Source: Maioricimonas rarisocia (GTDB lineage Bacteria; Planctomycetota; Planctomycetia; Planctomycetales; Planctomycetaceae). Taken from it: 64,000 bases of DNA. Each line of letters opens with the position of its first letter. Position 1 is the first letter of the stretch. Below the pieces are notes generated by a model that saw only the letters and a program-made list of their open reading frames with translations, did no database searches and was not told the DNA's origin. The position numbers were made by a program, and so were the translations under genes. The stretch spans positions 6,130,001 through 6,194,000 of the forward strand of contig NZ_CP036275.1 of assembly GCF_007747795.1 (NCBI RefSeq), in the 5' to 3' direction. Of the stretch, positions 28,499-37,804 are shown in pieces.

Positions 28499-30988
28499 TC
28501 ACGTCCCCTCCGGCGCCGCGTCCGCAATCTGCCGGTACCTGTTCACCGCCCGACGATACGCCGCGTCGGCTTCCGGCCGTTCCTCCTCGCGGATGAGATG
28601 ACTGCGGTTGTCCCACAGCAGCTCGACCGACTCGGCACACCACTCGGCACTTCGGCGGGAAGCCCGGATCGGCTCACCACCGACCATGACACGCACCGGA
28701 TTTGTGTGCAGCTGCGGGAACTGACGCAGTGCAATCCAGCTGCTTCGCTCGACCGGCACCTCGAACGACAGGTCGTGCACGTGCCCGTCGGCCGGAACCG
28801 ATCGCTGCGCCACGACGCGGCCGTTCATCACCAGCTCCACCTCGCGCTGGCCACCAGCGACCGTCCCCTCGCTGCGCGGAGCGTGCAACACGCGTGTGTC
28901 CCCCACTTCCCGCCGCGCGACCGGCGCATCGAGTGTGCCATGGGCGACCGCCTCGGGCGTCTCGGGAGCGAATGCCACCTTCGCAGTGACGGTCACGGTC
29001 TCTGGGCCCTTGAGTGCAAGATCTTCCGATCCCGGTGCCATGTCATTCACGCGGAAATCGAGGGCGTGCGCATAGCCGTCGGAGACATACGAGCGGCCGC
29101 TGCCCAGTCCTTTGCACCAGTCTGCGAAGTTGATCGACTTCACATCCCCCAGCTGTACGTAGACGCGTCCCTGGCCGACCCGGCGACTGCTCATACAGGG
29201 AAAGTCGGTCTCGCCGCTCAACTTCAGCGGGAAGCCGCAGTTCATCAGGTGATACCACGTGTTCCACTCGCCGACCCGACCGGTATCCATCGCCGAGATG
29301 AAGTCGCACACTCCCTCCGGCGTACTGACGAAGATCTCCATCGCACCGGCACCGGTCATCCCCGGCAGGACGACATTCGGCAGATCGTTCGCCGCCCGGT
29401 CGCAGCCCACGGCCAGTTCCTGCCGGCTCAGCCGACCATCCTCGTCGGCATCCATCGCTTCGAGTGAACCCGGCAGCAGTGCCGTGGCCGCCTCGTTCGC
29501 ATCGAGGAAGCCGTCGTCACCTTCGTCGAACCGCTTGAGCAGCCGTGCCGCGGCCGATGGTGGATCGACCCGCATGTCGGAATGCGGATAGCCGGTCACG
29601 CCCCCCTGCTGCTTCGCCCACCGCATGACGGGGACGGTCCAGCTCGGCCAGCCGCGGTTGCTTGTCCCCTCCGAGCCCGGGTACGTCTGGTTCTCGAGAT
29701 TCAGCAGGCAGACATGCCCCATCGCCGCCGAGCCGAACCCACTGATCTCCAGGTCGTACTTCAGCACCGTAAGCGGCTCGCTGACGGCATCCGCCAGTGG
29801 CGAGAAGAAGTGACGCTGGTGGTCGAAGCAGGGCCCCCACGTCAGCACGCAGCCGACGTTGAGCCCTTCCCCTTTCACCTGCAGAAACATGTCCCGTGGC
29901 GTGACGCCTTCGGTCGGGACCTGGTAGTGAGCACAGCCGGCCCCGTGGATGTGATGATCGCCGCAGTAGAACCCGTACTCCATCGGGTTCACCCACCGCT
30001 CGAGCTGCACATCGAGAACCGGCTCGCCGCCTGAAGGGACTTCGAAGCGGGTGGAGCGGACGTGGTACTCCGGGCCCCGGCTGTACGTCACGTCGAATGG
30101 CCCGGGTGGAAGCAGCACGACGTCGCCATCCCGCCGATAGATCTGTGGCTGGAAGAAGAAGTCGGGCGCGACCCGTTTGGCCTGCAGCGGGTAGATGCGG
30201 CCGGTGCGATCCCGGAATGTCAGCCGGGCGACTGTGGACTTTCCGTCGAAGTCACAGATCTGCAGCCGGACGGGGATTGCCGGTGCGACGTCGAACAACA
30301 CCGGGACTTCGCCGCGGAACCCCAGATCCTGCGTCCCCTGTCCGATATCGAAGGCAATGGTTGCTTCGCGCCGCCCCGCTTCGGCCGAGGAGACCAGGGC
30401 GATCGCGTACTCCACCTCGAGGCCGCTCAGCCGGGACGCCATGGGAGGCGAGGCGAACATCTGCACGTCCAGAAACCGTTCGCCGGTCTCGCCGTCCCGC
30501 TGATCCTTTCCCAGCTCGGTCTGCTGCTGCCGCTTGAGACTGAACTGCGACGCACCGCCGAAGGCCGCTCCCGCCTGGGGACTGCCGATCCGCAGCCGCT
30601 CGGTCACGGTCCCGCCGTTGATCACCTTGACCAGGACCGGCGTGAAGCCGTGCTGCTGGATAGTTGCCCGTGCCGGCCCGCGGGTCACCTTCACGCGCAG
30701 CTCCGGATTGATATCGACCGCAAGCAGGACGTGCTCGTCGAGGAGTTCCTGCAGTCGGGCGGCGTCGCGCTGCTCGATCGCACTCTGCAACTGCGTCGAC
30801 GTTTCGTCCGGAAGAGGCGTCCCCAGGAACTCCAGGGCCTGCAGCAGTCGTCGGACATTGGCTGCGAGTGGCTGCCCTTCGACGGCGGGGCGGTCGAGAT
30901 CGGCCACTGCACGGTCGGCCGGAAGCAGAAGGAGGCCCATCATCCACATGATCGATGGCAACGTCAGTTTTCGCAGGCACGCTCGCAT
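28499..30988 (-). CDS. secreted CehA/McbA-type metallohydrolase with EF-hand insert
   Basis: An 829-residue exported protein (signal LTLPSIMWMMGLLLLPADRAVA). A central PHP-like metal site is visible in YGFYCGDHHIHGAGCAHY, and VTGYPHSDMRVDP contributes further ligands. Two EF-hand-like loops interrupt it: DEGDDGFLDANEAA and DADEDGRLSRQE. A calcium-binding insert in this family is unusual. The N-terminal half is beta-rich with QQHGFTPVLVKVINGG. CehA/McbA proteins are metal-dependent hydrolases known from carbaryl-type esters and phosphonate or carbamate substrates; most planctomycete members are unstudied. It is divergent from the M42 aminopeptidase and a paralogue lies just beyond it. Confidence 0.8.
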   Translation of the reverse strand: MRACLRKLTLPSIMWMMGLLLLPADRAVADLDRPAVEGQPLAANVRRLLQALEFLGTPLPDETSTQLQSAIEQRDAARLQELLDEHVLLAVDINPELRVKVTRGPARATIQQHGFTPVLVKVINGGTVTERLRIGSPQAGAAFGGASQFSLKRQQQTELGKDQRDGETGERFLDVQMFASPPMASRLSGLEVEYAIALVSSAEAGRREATIAFDIGQGTQDLGFRGEVPVLFDVAPAIPVRLQICDFDGKSTVARLTFRDRTGRIYPLQAKRVAPDFFFQPQIYRRDGDVVLLPPGPFDVTYSRGPEYHVRSTRFEVPSGGEPVLDVQLERWVNPMEYGFYCGDHHIHGAGCAHYQVPTEGVTPRDMFLQVKGEGLNVGCVLTWGPCFDHQRHFFSPLADAVSEPLTVLKYDLEISGFGSAAMGHVCLLNLENQTYPGSEGTSNRGWPSWTVPVMRWAKQQGGVTGYPHSDMRVDPPSAAARLLKRFDEGDDGFLDANEAATALLPGSLEAMDADEDGRLSRQELAVGCDRAANDLPNVVLPGMTGAGAMEIFVSTPEGVCDFISAMDTGRVGEWNTWYHLMNCGFPLKLSGETDFPCMSSRRVGQGRVYVQLGDVKSINFADWCKGLGSGRSYVSDGYAHALDFRVNDMAPGSEDLALKGPETVTVTAKVAFAPETPEAVAHGTLDAPVARREVGDTRVLHAPRSEGTVAGGQREVELVMNGRVVAQRSVPADGHVHDLSFEVPVERSSWIALRQFPQLHTNPVRVMVGGEPIRASRRSAEWCAESVELLWDNRSHLIREEERPEADAAYRRAVNRYRQIADAAPEGT

Positions 30989-31224
30989 CCGGTCGGTCTC
31001 CCTGTGTCATCAACGGCCCGCAGCACACCTCATCGCCATTGTCGGCCCACTGCCATGATGCCCTACCGGAGGCTGCATGGCAAAGAAGCCGGCCGTCTGC
31101 GCATCGTCGCCTGTTTGTGCTCTTCGCCCGGGAAGCGGTACAACACGTGGATCGGGGGACGCACTGCCGGGCCGCTGGAGATCCCTTTCCGTTCCGAATG
31201 ACACGCGTTTTGAAGAGGCTGCTG

Positions 31225-32271
31225 ATGGAACTGCTTGCCAAGCTCACACAGACCCCGTCCGTTCCCGGTCGCGAGGACCGCGTCCGCGAAGTGATTGAGA
31301 ACCACGTTCGCGAGGCGGGACTGTTCGACGAGATCCGAACCGACGCCATGGGCTCACTGATCGGCATTCGTCGCCCGCGTCCGAAGGATGGGGGCAAGAT
31401 CGACACACCCCTCAAGGTGATGCTCGCCGCTCACATGGACCAGATCGGTTTCCTCGTCTCGCACATCGACGAGAACGGTTTCCTCCGGGTCAATCCGGTC
31501 GGCGGATTCGATCCCCGCAACCTGTTCGCCCGGCAGGTGCGGGTCTGCACGGCCGGCGGCGATCTGCCCGGCGTGATGAATCCCTCCGGCCGCCCAATTC
31601 ACATCGCGACCACCGAAGAGAAGACGAAGGTCCCGCAGATCAACGAGTTCTTCATCGACGTCGGGATGTCGGGGGAAGACGTGCTGGAGCGGGTGAAGAT
31701 CGGCGACATGGTCGTCCTCGACGGTCCGTTTCAGGAAGTGGGAGACTTCGTCATCTCGCAGTGCCTCGACAACCGGGTCGGCTGCTGGGCTCAGATTCGT
31801 GCACTCGAAAAGCTCGAACACCACGACTGCGAGATCCACGCCGCCTGGACCGTGCAGGAGGAAGTCGGCCTGCGTGGGGCGATGCCGGCCGCTTACGACA
31901 TCGCTCCCGATCTGGGAATCTCGTGCGATACGACGCTCTGCTGCAAGATCCCCGGCGTACCGGATGAACAGCGGGTGACCGTACCCGGCGACGGGGTCTG
32001 CCTGAAGGTCATGGACTCCTCGACGATTGCCGACATCCGCCTGCTCGAAGACATCGAAGCGGTCGCGGCAAAGAACGGGATCAAGTGCCAGCGGGGCGTG
32101 CTGCCGCGGGGTGGACAGGACGGGGCGATGATCCAGCGATCCCGCTCCGGCGTGCGGACCGCCGTGTTCGCCTGCCCGGTGAAGTACATCCACACCGTGA
32201 CCGAAATGTCGCACAAGGTGGACCTGGAGGCGTACCCGGCTCTGCTCGCGGCCTACCTCGAACAGCTCTGA
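31225..32271 (+). CDS. M42 family metallo-aminopeptidase
   Basis: A 348-residue cytoplasmic cocatalytic zinc peptidase of the M42 (TET/FrvX) family, which trims peptides in large dodecameric shells. Metal ligands fit His70 (LAAHMDQIGF), Asp182 (LDNRVGCW), Glu213 (QEEVGLRGA), Asp235 and His323 (YIHTVTEMSH); Glu212 would be the general base. ATG 31225 is chosen because GAAGAGG lies six bases upstream; an ATG at 31198 and a longer frame from 30955 lack a good site. The second CehA-like gene starts 57 bases downstream on the same strand, suggesting a two-gene transcript. Confidence 0.9.
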   Translation: MELLAKLTQTPSVPGREDRVREVIENHVREAGLFDEIRTDAMGSLIGIRRPRPKDGGKIDTPLKVMLAAHMDQIGFLVSHIDENGFLRVNPVGGFDPRNLFARQVRVCTAGGDLPGVMNPSGRPIHIATTEEKTKVPQINEFFIDVGMSGEDVLERVKIGDMVVLDGPFQEVGDFVISQCLDNRVGCWAQIRALEKLEHHDCEIHAAWTVQEEVGLRGAMPAAYDIAPDLGISCDTTLCCKIPGVPDEQRVTVPGDGVCLKVMDSSTIADIRLLEDIEAVAAKNGIKCQRGVLPRGGQDGAMIQRSRSGVRTAVFACPVKYIHTVTEMSHKVDLEAYPALLAAYLEQL

Positions 32272-32328
32272 CGATCGTCGGCGGAACTCAGTGCGGGCCC
32301 CTCCTCTCCAGCCTCGGGAGATTCGGCC

Positions 32329-34857
32329 ATGCGGCGATGGACTGTGACGCTCACTCTTCTGACCTGCTTCCTCTGGCCCGTCACGGCTTCGGCCGCCGAT
32401 GCGCAGCCGGTCACGATCGAGATTCTCGACGAGTCGGGTGAGCACCTGCCTGCCCGCATTTACGTGCAGTCGCTCGATGACGAGTCGTGGCACTACGTCC
32501 GTCCTGCCGGAGACGAGGGGACCGCGGTCCGCTACGAGAAACAGAACTGGATCAACAAGGATTCGGTCGAGTACCACACGACGGTCTCGGCCGATCCCTG
32601 TGTTGCCGACTTGTCGGAAGGCCGGTACCGGCTGACGGTCGAACGAGGGAAGGAGTACTTCCCCGCCATTCGCGAATTCGACGTGGCCGACGAGTCGCTT
32701 AAGCTGCGCGTGCCGCTGAAGCGGATGATCGACATGGCGGCCCGCGGGTGGTATTCGGGCGAAACGCATCTGCACCGCACGCTCGACGAAACCCGCAACA
32801 TCATCCTCGCGGAAGACCTCAACGTTGCGTTCCCTCTCTCGTACTGGGTGACGCACGCCGGGCAACCGCCGACCTCAGGCAACAAGAACATTGGCGGAGA
32901 GATCCCCGACCGGCTCATCACCGTCGACGACACGCACGTCATCTGGCCGCGGAATACCGAGTACGAGATCTTCACCGTCGGCGAAAAGCGGCACACGCTG
33001 GGCGCGCTGTTTCTGCTGAATCATCGCAGCGTCTTCGACCGGGGCGTTCCGCCATGGGAACCGGTCATCCGGCAGGCCCGCAGCGAAGGGGCGCTGTTCG
33101 ACATGGACAAGCTGGACTGGCCGTTCAGCATGATGCTTCCCGTCACGGCCGAAGGTTCGCTCTACGAACTGGCGAACAACCACGTCTGGCGGACCGAATT
33201 CGCGTTTCGCAACTGGAACTCCGCAACCACGCCCTGGCTGCAGCCGCCGTGGGGAGCCCGGCAGGGAAACGAGCGGGAATGGCTGCACTACACGCTCGGG
33301 AAGTACTACACGCTGTTGAATACCGGCATGAAGATGTCGCCGACCGCGGGAACGGCCAACGGTGTGCATCCGGTGCCGGCCGGCTTCAGCCGGGTCTACG
33401 TCCACCTGCCCGACGGCTTCAGCTATGAGAAATGGCTGGCCGGTCTCAAGGCGGGACGCAGCTTCGTCACCACCGGTCCGATGCTGTTCGCGACCGTCAA
33501 CACCCGTGACCCAGGAGCCAACTTCGAATTCGACGCGGCGGGCGAGGCGATCGATCTCCGCATGGAAGTCGTCTCACAAAAGCCGATCACGTTCTGCGAA
33601 CTGGTGCACAACGGCATCCCCGTGCGGACGTACCGCGTACGGGGCGAACGGATGCAGAACGGCGGGTATCGCTCGCTGGTGAGTGACCGCTTCAGCCTGC
33701 ACGAGTCCGGCTGGATCGCCCTGCGGGTGTGGGAGAACCACGACGACGGGCGGTTCCGGTTTGCTCACTCGGCACCGTGGTACGTCACCGTCGCCGGCGA
33801 GCCGGTCCGTCCCCGCCGGGACGAGAAGCAGTACCTCGTCCGCCGGATGATCGACGAGATCGAACGCAGTCGCGACGTGCTGTCGGACGAGGCCCTCATC
33901 GAGTACGAGCGGGCCCTCGACGTGTACGAGAATCTCCAAACGCAGGACGACTCTGCCAAGGTGCGGGCGAACGCCCGCCGGCCGAAGTCGGACGAGGCAC
34001 TCGCCTATTGGCTGGACAACATGGTGCGGCACCATCGCTTCAGCATTGAGGAGGTGCACCAGGCGACCGGGATGGACCATGCAGCCATTGAGTCGGCACT
34101 CGAGCGGCTGGGGCTGAACGACGTCCCGTTGCCGGAAGTTGCGACGGATCACATCCGGGTCCTCCCCTACCCGGGAGGCCGGCATCCCCGCAGCGGTTTT
34201 CTCGATGGTGCGTTCCGGCCACAGCGGGAATCGAAAGTCAGCGTCTTTCTGCCATGGGAAGGAGCGGGCTACGTCGTCGTCGACACGCCCGAAGCGATCT
34301 TCACCGACCTTGGTCTGACCTACCTGGCGCACGCGCATGTACCCACGATCTGGACAGATCAGGGCGTCGCGTTGCCGCCACTGGAATGGGTCCGCAACGA
34401 CGACGGTTCACTCGAGATCGAGCGGACTCTGCCGAACGGCATCCGCTTCGGTTCCCGTGTCGTTCCGGAGGAGGATTCGGTCGCCATGGATCTGTGGCTG
34501 CAGAACGGGACGAAGCAGCCGCTGACCGGCATGCGGGTGCAGACCTGCGTGATGCTGAAAGGGGCGATCGGGTTTTCAGACCAGTCGAATCATAACAAGC
34601 GACTCGACTCGCCATTCGCGGCGGTCCACTCGGAGGATGGCCGGCGGTGGATCATCACGGCATGGGAGCCGAACCACCGGACGTGGGCGAATCCTCCCGT
34701 CCCCTGTCTGCATTCGGACCCGACACTGCCCGACTGCCCGCCGGGTGAGACGGTGCATGCCCGCGGCCGGGTCTGGTTCTTTGAGGGGGATGACATCGAC
34801 GGGGAGCTGGAGCGACTGCGTGGGAGTCTCGAGCGGCGAGTCTCGAGAGATGAATGA
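32329..34857 (+). CDS. secreted CehA/McbA-type metallohydrolase, second copy
   Basis: An 842-residue exported protein (signal TLTLLTCFLWPVTASA). The PHP-like site WYSGETHLHRTLDET corresponds to DHHIHGAGC in the paralogue, and NHRSVFDRG and AFRNWNSATTPW belong to the body. It lacks the EF-hand insert of the other copy. The central segment GFSRVYVHLPDGFSYEKWLAGLKAGRSFVTTGPM is typical of the family. Following the M42 gene at 57 bases, it may be co-transcribed. The C-terminal part (from residue 620, VLPYPGGRHPRSGFLDG) looks like an extra beta domain. The substrate is unknown. Confidence 0.82.
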   Translation: MRRWTVTLTLLTCFLWPVTASAADAQPVTIEILDESGEHLPARIYVQSLDDESWHYVRPAGDEGTAVRYEKQNWINKDSVEYHTTVSADPCVADLSEGRYRLTVERGKEYFPAIREFDVADESLKLRVPLKRMIDMAARGWYSGETHLHRTLDETRNIILAEDLNVAFPLSYWVTHAGQPPTSGNKNIGGEIPDRLITVDDTHVIWPRNTEYEIFTVGEKRHTLGALFLLNHRSVFDRGVPPWEPVIRQARSEGALFDMDKLDWPFSMMLPVTAEGSLYELANNHVWRTEFAFRNWNSATTPWLQPPWGARQGNEREWLHYTLGKYYTLLNTGMKMSPTAGTANGVHPVPAGFSRVYVHLPDGFSYEKWLAGLKAGRSFVTTGPMLFATVNTRDPGANFEFDAAGEAIDLRMEVVSQKPITFCELVHNGIPVRTYRVRGERMQNGGYRSLVSDRFSLHESGWIALRVWENHDDGRFRFAHSAPWYVTVAGEPVRPRRDEKQYLVRRMIDEIERSRDVLSDEALIEYERALDVYENLQTQDDSAKVRANARRPKSDEALAYWLDNMVRHHRFSIEEVHQATGMDHAAIESALERLGLNDVPLPEVATDHIRVLPYPGGRHPRSGFLDGAFRPQRESKVSVFLPWEGAGYVVVDTPEAIFTDLGLTYLAHAHVPTIWTDQGVALPPLEWVRNDDGSLEIERTLPNGIRFGSRVVPEEDSVAMDLWLQNGTKQPLTGMRVQTCVMLKGAIGFSDQSNHNKRLDSPFAAVHSEDGRRWIITAWEPNHRTWANPPVPCLHSDPTLPDCPPGETVHARGRVWFFEGDDIDGELERLRGSLERRVSRDE

Positions 34858-34870
34858 ATGCTGGAAGAAA

Positions 34871-35161
34871 ACCACGGAGTTGTCACGACGGTGCGACGCC
34901 CCTGAGGATCAAAATCGGCGCCTTGCAGGGGACGCAGCCCCGGCGTGAGATGGGTGGCCGGGGTCGGAACGAGCGGAGCGAGTGGAGCCCCCGGAATCAT
35001 TGCACAGGGCGTCATAGTCTGTTTTCACAGGAGACACGGAGACGCCTGGGCGGGGTGCCGCATGCTCGTGGCAGAGTGATGTTGGTCCCCACGCAATCGT
35101 GACCGGTGAAGCAGTGCCCGACGACACGGTCCCGGTCGGCACGTCATGACAACTCCGTGGT
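34871..35161. mobile_element. 291-bp MITE-like element with 19-bp terminal inverted repeats
   Basis: The left end ACCACGGAGTTGTCACGAC (34871-34889) and right end GTCATGACAACTCCGTGGT (35143-35161) are inverted repeats with one mismatch. No open frame of note lies inside, so it is non-autonomous. A truncated relative is at 27949-28085 and a fragment at 3018-3054. Target-site duplication is not evident. It sits between the CehA-like gene and the 3' end of galT. Confidence 0.8.
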
Positions 35162-35198
35162 GGCTCGCTCACCAGCGACCGGCCGGCAATCGTCCAGC

Positions 35199-36218
35199 CT
35201 ACGTCCCCGTCGAGGACCGACCGTTCCGCAGAAACCGTGCCGCCTCCTCCGGCAGAACCGTATTGATCGACATGCCACTCCCCATCTCAAAACCGGCCGT
35301 CGTGCTCAGCCGAGGGAGTACCCGGATGTGCCACTGGTAGTACTCCTTGTCTTCGTCGCCGCGGGGAGCCACATCGATCGTCAGGTTGAAGTCCGGGTTG
35401 TCCAGCGCCACGTAAAGCTTGAGCAGCACCTCTCTCAGGATGCCTGCAAGAGCCGGCAACTCGCCCGCAGGAACCTGTCCGAAGGTGGCCTGCTGCCGCA
35501 GCGGGACGATCCACGTTTCGAACGGCAGATGGGAGGCATACGGCATGAACGCGACGTAGTGAGCATTCGTCAGGATGATTCGCTCGTCGGCCGCCAGTTC
35601 TTCGTTGACCAGCTCGCAGTACAGGCAGTTGCCGGTCCGGTCGAAGTGTTCGGTTGCCTGCTCGTACCGCTGCCGCAGCATACGCGGGACGACCGGCGTG
35701 GCGATGATCTGCCAGTGAGGGTGCCTCAGCGAAGTTCCCGCACCTTCGCCATGATTCTTGAAGACGATGATCGACTGGAACCGATGATCCTGCATTAGAT
35801 CGTTGAAGCGACTCTGAGCCATCCGGAGGATGCGTTCGATCTGCTCGACCGGCTGCTGACAGAGCAGCAGCGAGTGATCGGGGGACTCGATGATGACTTC
35901 GTGCGCTCCGCAGCCTCCCATGTGCTGAAACAGCCGGCCCTGCTGGCGTCGGCGATCGTCCTCCTCGATTCGCAGCGCGGGGAACTTGTTGGGAATCACG
36001 CGGACGAGCCACTCCGAATCGCCACGGCCATCGGGACGGATCGCGGCGATTTCCGGAGGCGTCATGCTCTCGTTTCCCGGGCAGAACGGGCAGCTCATCC
36101 GTGTCTGCTCGGTCGGCGGGGACGAAGCGGGAGAGGTTTCTGCGTGCGGCCGGAGTTTGCGGAGCGGAGCGAAAACGACCCAGTCGCCGGTCGTATGGTC
36201 GTAGCGCATTTCGGACAT
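35199..36218 (-). CDS. galT: galactose-1-phosphate uridylyltransferase
   Basis: A 339-residue HIT-superfamily nucleotidyltransferase of the Leloir pathway: UDP-glucose plus galactose-1-phosphate to UDP-galactose plus glucose-1-phosphate, in the cytoplasm. It starts at MSEMRYDHTTGDWV (36218), the family's usual opening, whereas the upstream frame is non-coding. Zinc ligands CPFC at residues 43-46, and the active site RHPHWQ at 165-170 with the uridylylated His168 in the HPH motif. GHEVIIESPDHS-type sequence (AHEVIIESPDHS) precedes it. The epimerase at 55.4 kb could act in the same sugar-nucleotide network. Confidence 0.93.
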   Translation of the reverse strand: MSEMRYDHTTGDWVVFAPLRKLRPHAETSPASSPPTEQTRMSCPFCPGNESMTPPEIAAIRPDGRGDSEWLVRVIPNKFPALRIEEDDRRRQQGRLFQHMGGCGAHEVIIESPDHSLLLCQQPVEQIERILRMAQSRFNDLMQDHRFQSIIVFKNHGEGAGTSLRHPHWQIIATPVVPRMLRQRYEQATEHFDRTGNCLYCELVNEELAADERIILTNAHYVAFMPYASHLPFETWIVPLRQQATFGQVPAGELPALAGILREVLLKLYVALDNPDFNLTIDVAPRGDEDKEYYQWHIRVLPRLSTTAGFEMGSGMSINTVLPEEAARFLRNGRSSTGT

Positions 36219-36513
36219 GGCGGCATGTTCCCCACGTGACGCTTGTGCAGGCAGGTCGAAAGCCGACCGGCCGCGACTGGTGGGCAGAAGACCGCGCGAC
36301 TCGCCTGCCCGCTGTTGGGAGCGAGCATACCACTGAACGCACCCCGCACGAAGAATGTTCGTCGGATCCGTCTGACAAACACCGGCATTGCTGCAGTGCA
36401 TGGCCAGAGGCATCACGGGGAGGTGGGAGTGCCGAGCCGACCCACTTGGAGGTCTCTCACTGCTGCACATGCTCATCTAGAGGCGCGAGCATGGCCCCCG
36501 GGGGGAGTCACCT

Positions 36514-37017
36514 TCAGTAGCTGAAGCCGTTCTTCCGAATGTGCACCCACGGCCGTTCGCTGGAGAGGGCTTCGCCATGGCCGGCGGCGGTGATCTCCAC
36601 GACATACACCATGTGATCACCGGCATCCACCTGACCGGTCACGTTGCCTTCGAGGTAGCCGAGGGCATCGGTGAGTGCAGGCAGCCCGTTGGTCGCCTGG
36701 GTCGTTGCGATGCCATCGAACGCCGCTTCGCCCGGCTCGAAGCCGCGGCCGAAGTGGCCGAGAAACTGCTTCTGCGATTCCCCAAGCAGGTTGAGGACGA
36801 CCTGAGGGGACTTCCCCAGCCAGTCGTTGAGGTAGCGCGACTTGTTGACCGCGACCGTCACCGCCGGCGGATCGAACGACGCCTGTTGCACCCAGCTGGC
36901 GAGCATACCGGTCTGCTCCCCATCGCCGTCGCCGGCCACAAGAATATACAGGCCGCTCGGTGTGCGACCGAGGACGGCGGCAATGGCGTCGCGGAAGGTT
37001 CCATTTCCATCAGACAT
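36514..37017 (-). CDS. flavin reductase-like domain protein
   Basis: A 167-residue single-domain flavin reductase of the FMN-binding split-barrel type (LGRTPSGLYILVAGDGDGEQTGMLASWVQQASFDPPAVTVAV, shown here in pieces by LGRTPSGLYILVAG and TGMLASWVQQASFDPP). It reduces or binds FMN for a partner oxidoreductase; none is adjacent. It lies 295 bases upstream of galT on the same strand, with a likely own promoter, and 72 bases downstream of the membrane protein gene. The specific role is unknown. Confidence 0.85.
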   Translation of the reverse strand: MSDGNGTFRDAIAAVLGRTPSGLYILVAGDGDGEQTGMLASWVQQASFDPPAVTVAVNKSRYLNDWLGKSPQVVLNLLGESQKQFLGHFGRGFEPGEAAFDGIATTQATNGLPALTDALGYLEGNVTGQVDAGDHMVYVVEITAAGHGEALSSERPWVHIRKNGFSY

Positions 37018-37089
37018 GGCAGTGGTGGCTCTTCGGCTGCAGGAGAGAGCGATGAGAAGGGAGCGGCGGCAGGGGGTGGCGCAGGCGCG

Positions 37090-37647
37090 TCAGCTTGTAC
37101 TCTCGGACGGCACGGCATCGACGTTCTGCGCGTGCGCTTCAGCCGGAGCGTCTGAAGTCTTCGGCGGCGGACCGTGCGGCGTATGCGAGGCGACAAGCAC
37201 GATGCCGACGGCGACCAGCAGCATTCCGATCCACATCAGCGGACTGATCTGGACGGCCTGGGCACGCAGGCTGTACCAGGCGTACAGGGCGTTCACGCTG
37301 ACGGCACCACCAAAGACGATTGGCATCACGTAGGCCGGCTTGCCGCCGCTGACGATCGCCGTGGTCAGCCCCAAGGCGCCGAGTGCCCCGAGCGTTCCGG
37401 CGAGAAAGCCCCACGTCATCGCCGGCGTGTGGGAACCGCCGTAGTTGTAGGTGTCCCCTTTGATCTTCATGGCAATCAGTCCGCCGGCGCAGGCCCATAC
37501 CAGGTAGGCAATGCCGATGAAGACGTAGGGCTTGAACGGGCTCCACTCCTTGAGCGGACTGCGGGCATTCCCCAGCGTCGGGCCATAGAGTCCCCAGCAC
37601 ACGGCAGTGCAGAGGGCGAAGATCACTGGAATCATGATTCCACGCAT
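37090..37647 (-). CDS. EamA-like integral membrane protein
   Basis: A 185-residue protein with about five membrane segments (GIMIPVIFALCTAVCWGLYGP, YVFIGIAYLVWACAGGLIA, TWGFLAGTLGALGALGLTT, YVMPIVFGGAVSVNALYAWY, MWIGMLLVAVGIVLVASH). The pattern resembles half of an EamA/DMT drug-metabolite transporter, and YVWACAGG-type helices are typical of a planctomycete family of unknown substrate. The start at 37647 (MRGIMIPV) is preferred over an ATG at 37680. The hydrophilic tail (PPKTSDAPAEAHAQN) is short. Confidence 0.72.
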   Translation of the reverse strand: MRGIMIPVIFALCTAVCWGLYGPTLGNARSPLKEWSPFKPYVFIGIAYLVWACAGGLIAMKIKGDTYNYGGSHTPAMTWGFLAGTLGALGALGLTTAIVSGGKPAYVMPIVFGGAVSVNALYAWYSLRAQAVQISPLMWIGMLLVAVGIVLVASHTPHGPPPKTSDAPAEAHAQNVDAVPSESTS

Positions 37648-37804
37648 GCGGACCTCTCTTCTCGATCGGGATCGGGGCACGAGCGAGGCCCCGGGGCAGG
37701 CTCATTTGTCGTCGCGTATCGTAACGTGTCCATTGTTTCGCTGCATCGCCGGGCGGCGGCGATTGTCATGTCCGCGTTCGGCTGTCCGGACACTCGCCGG
37801 TGCG

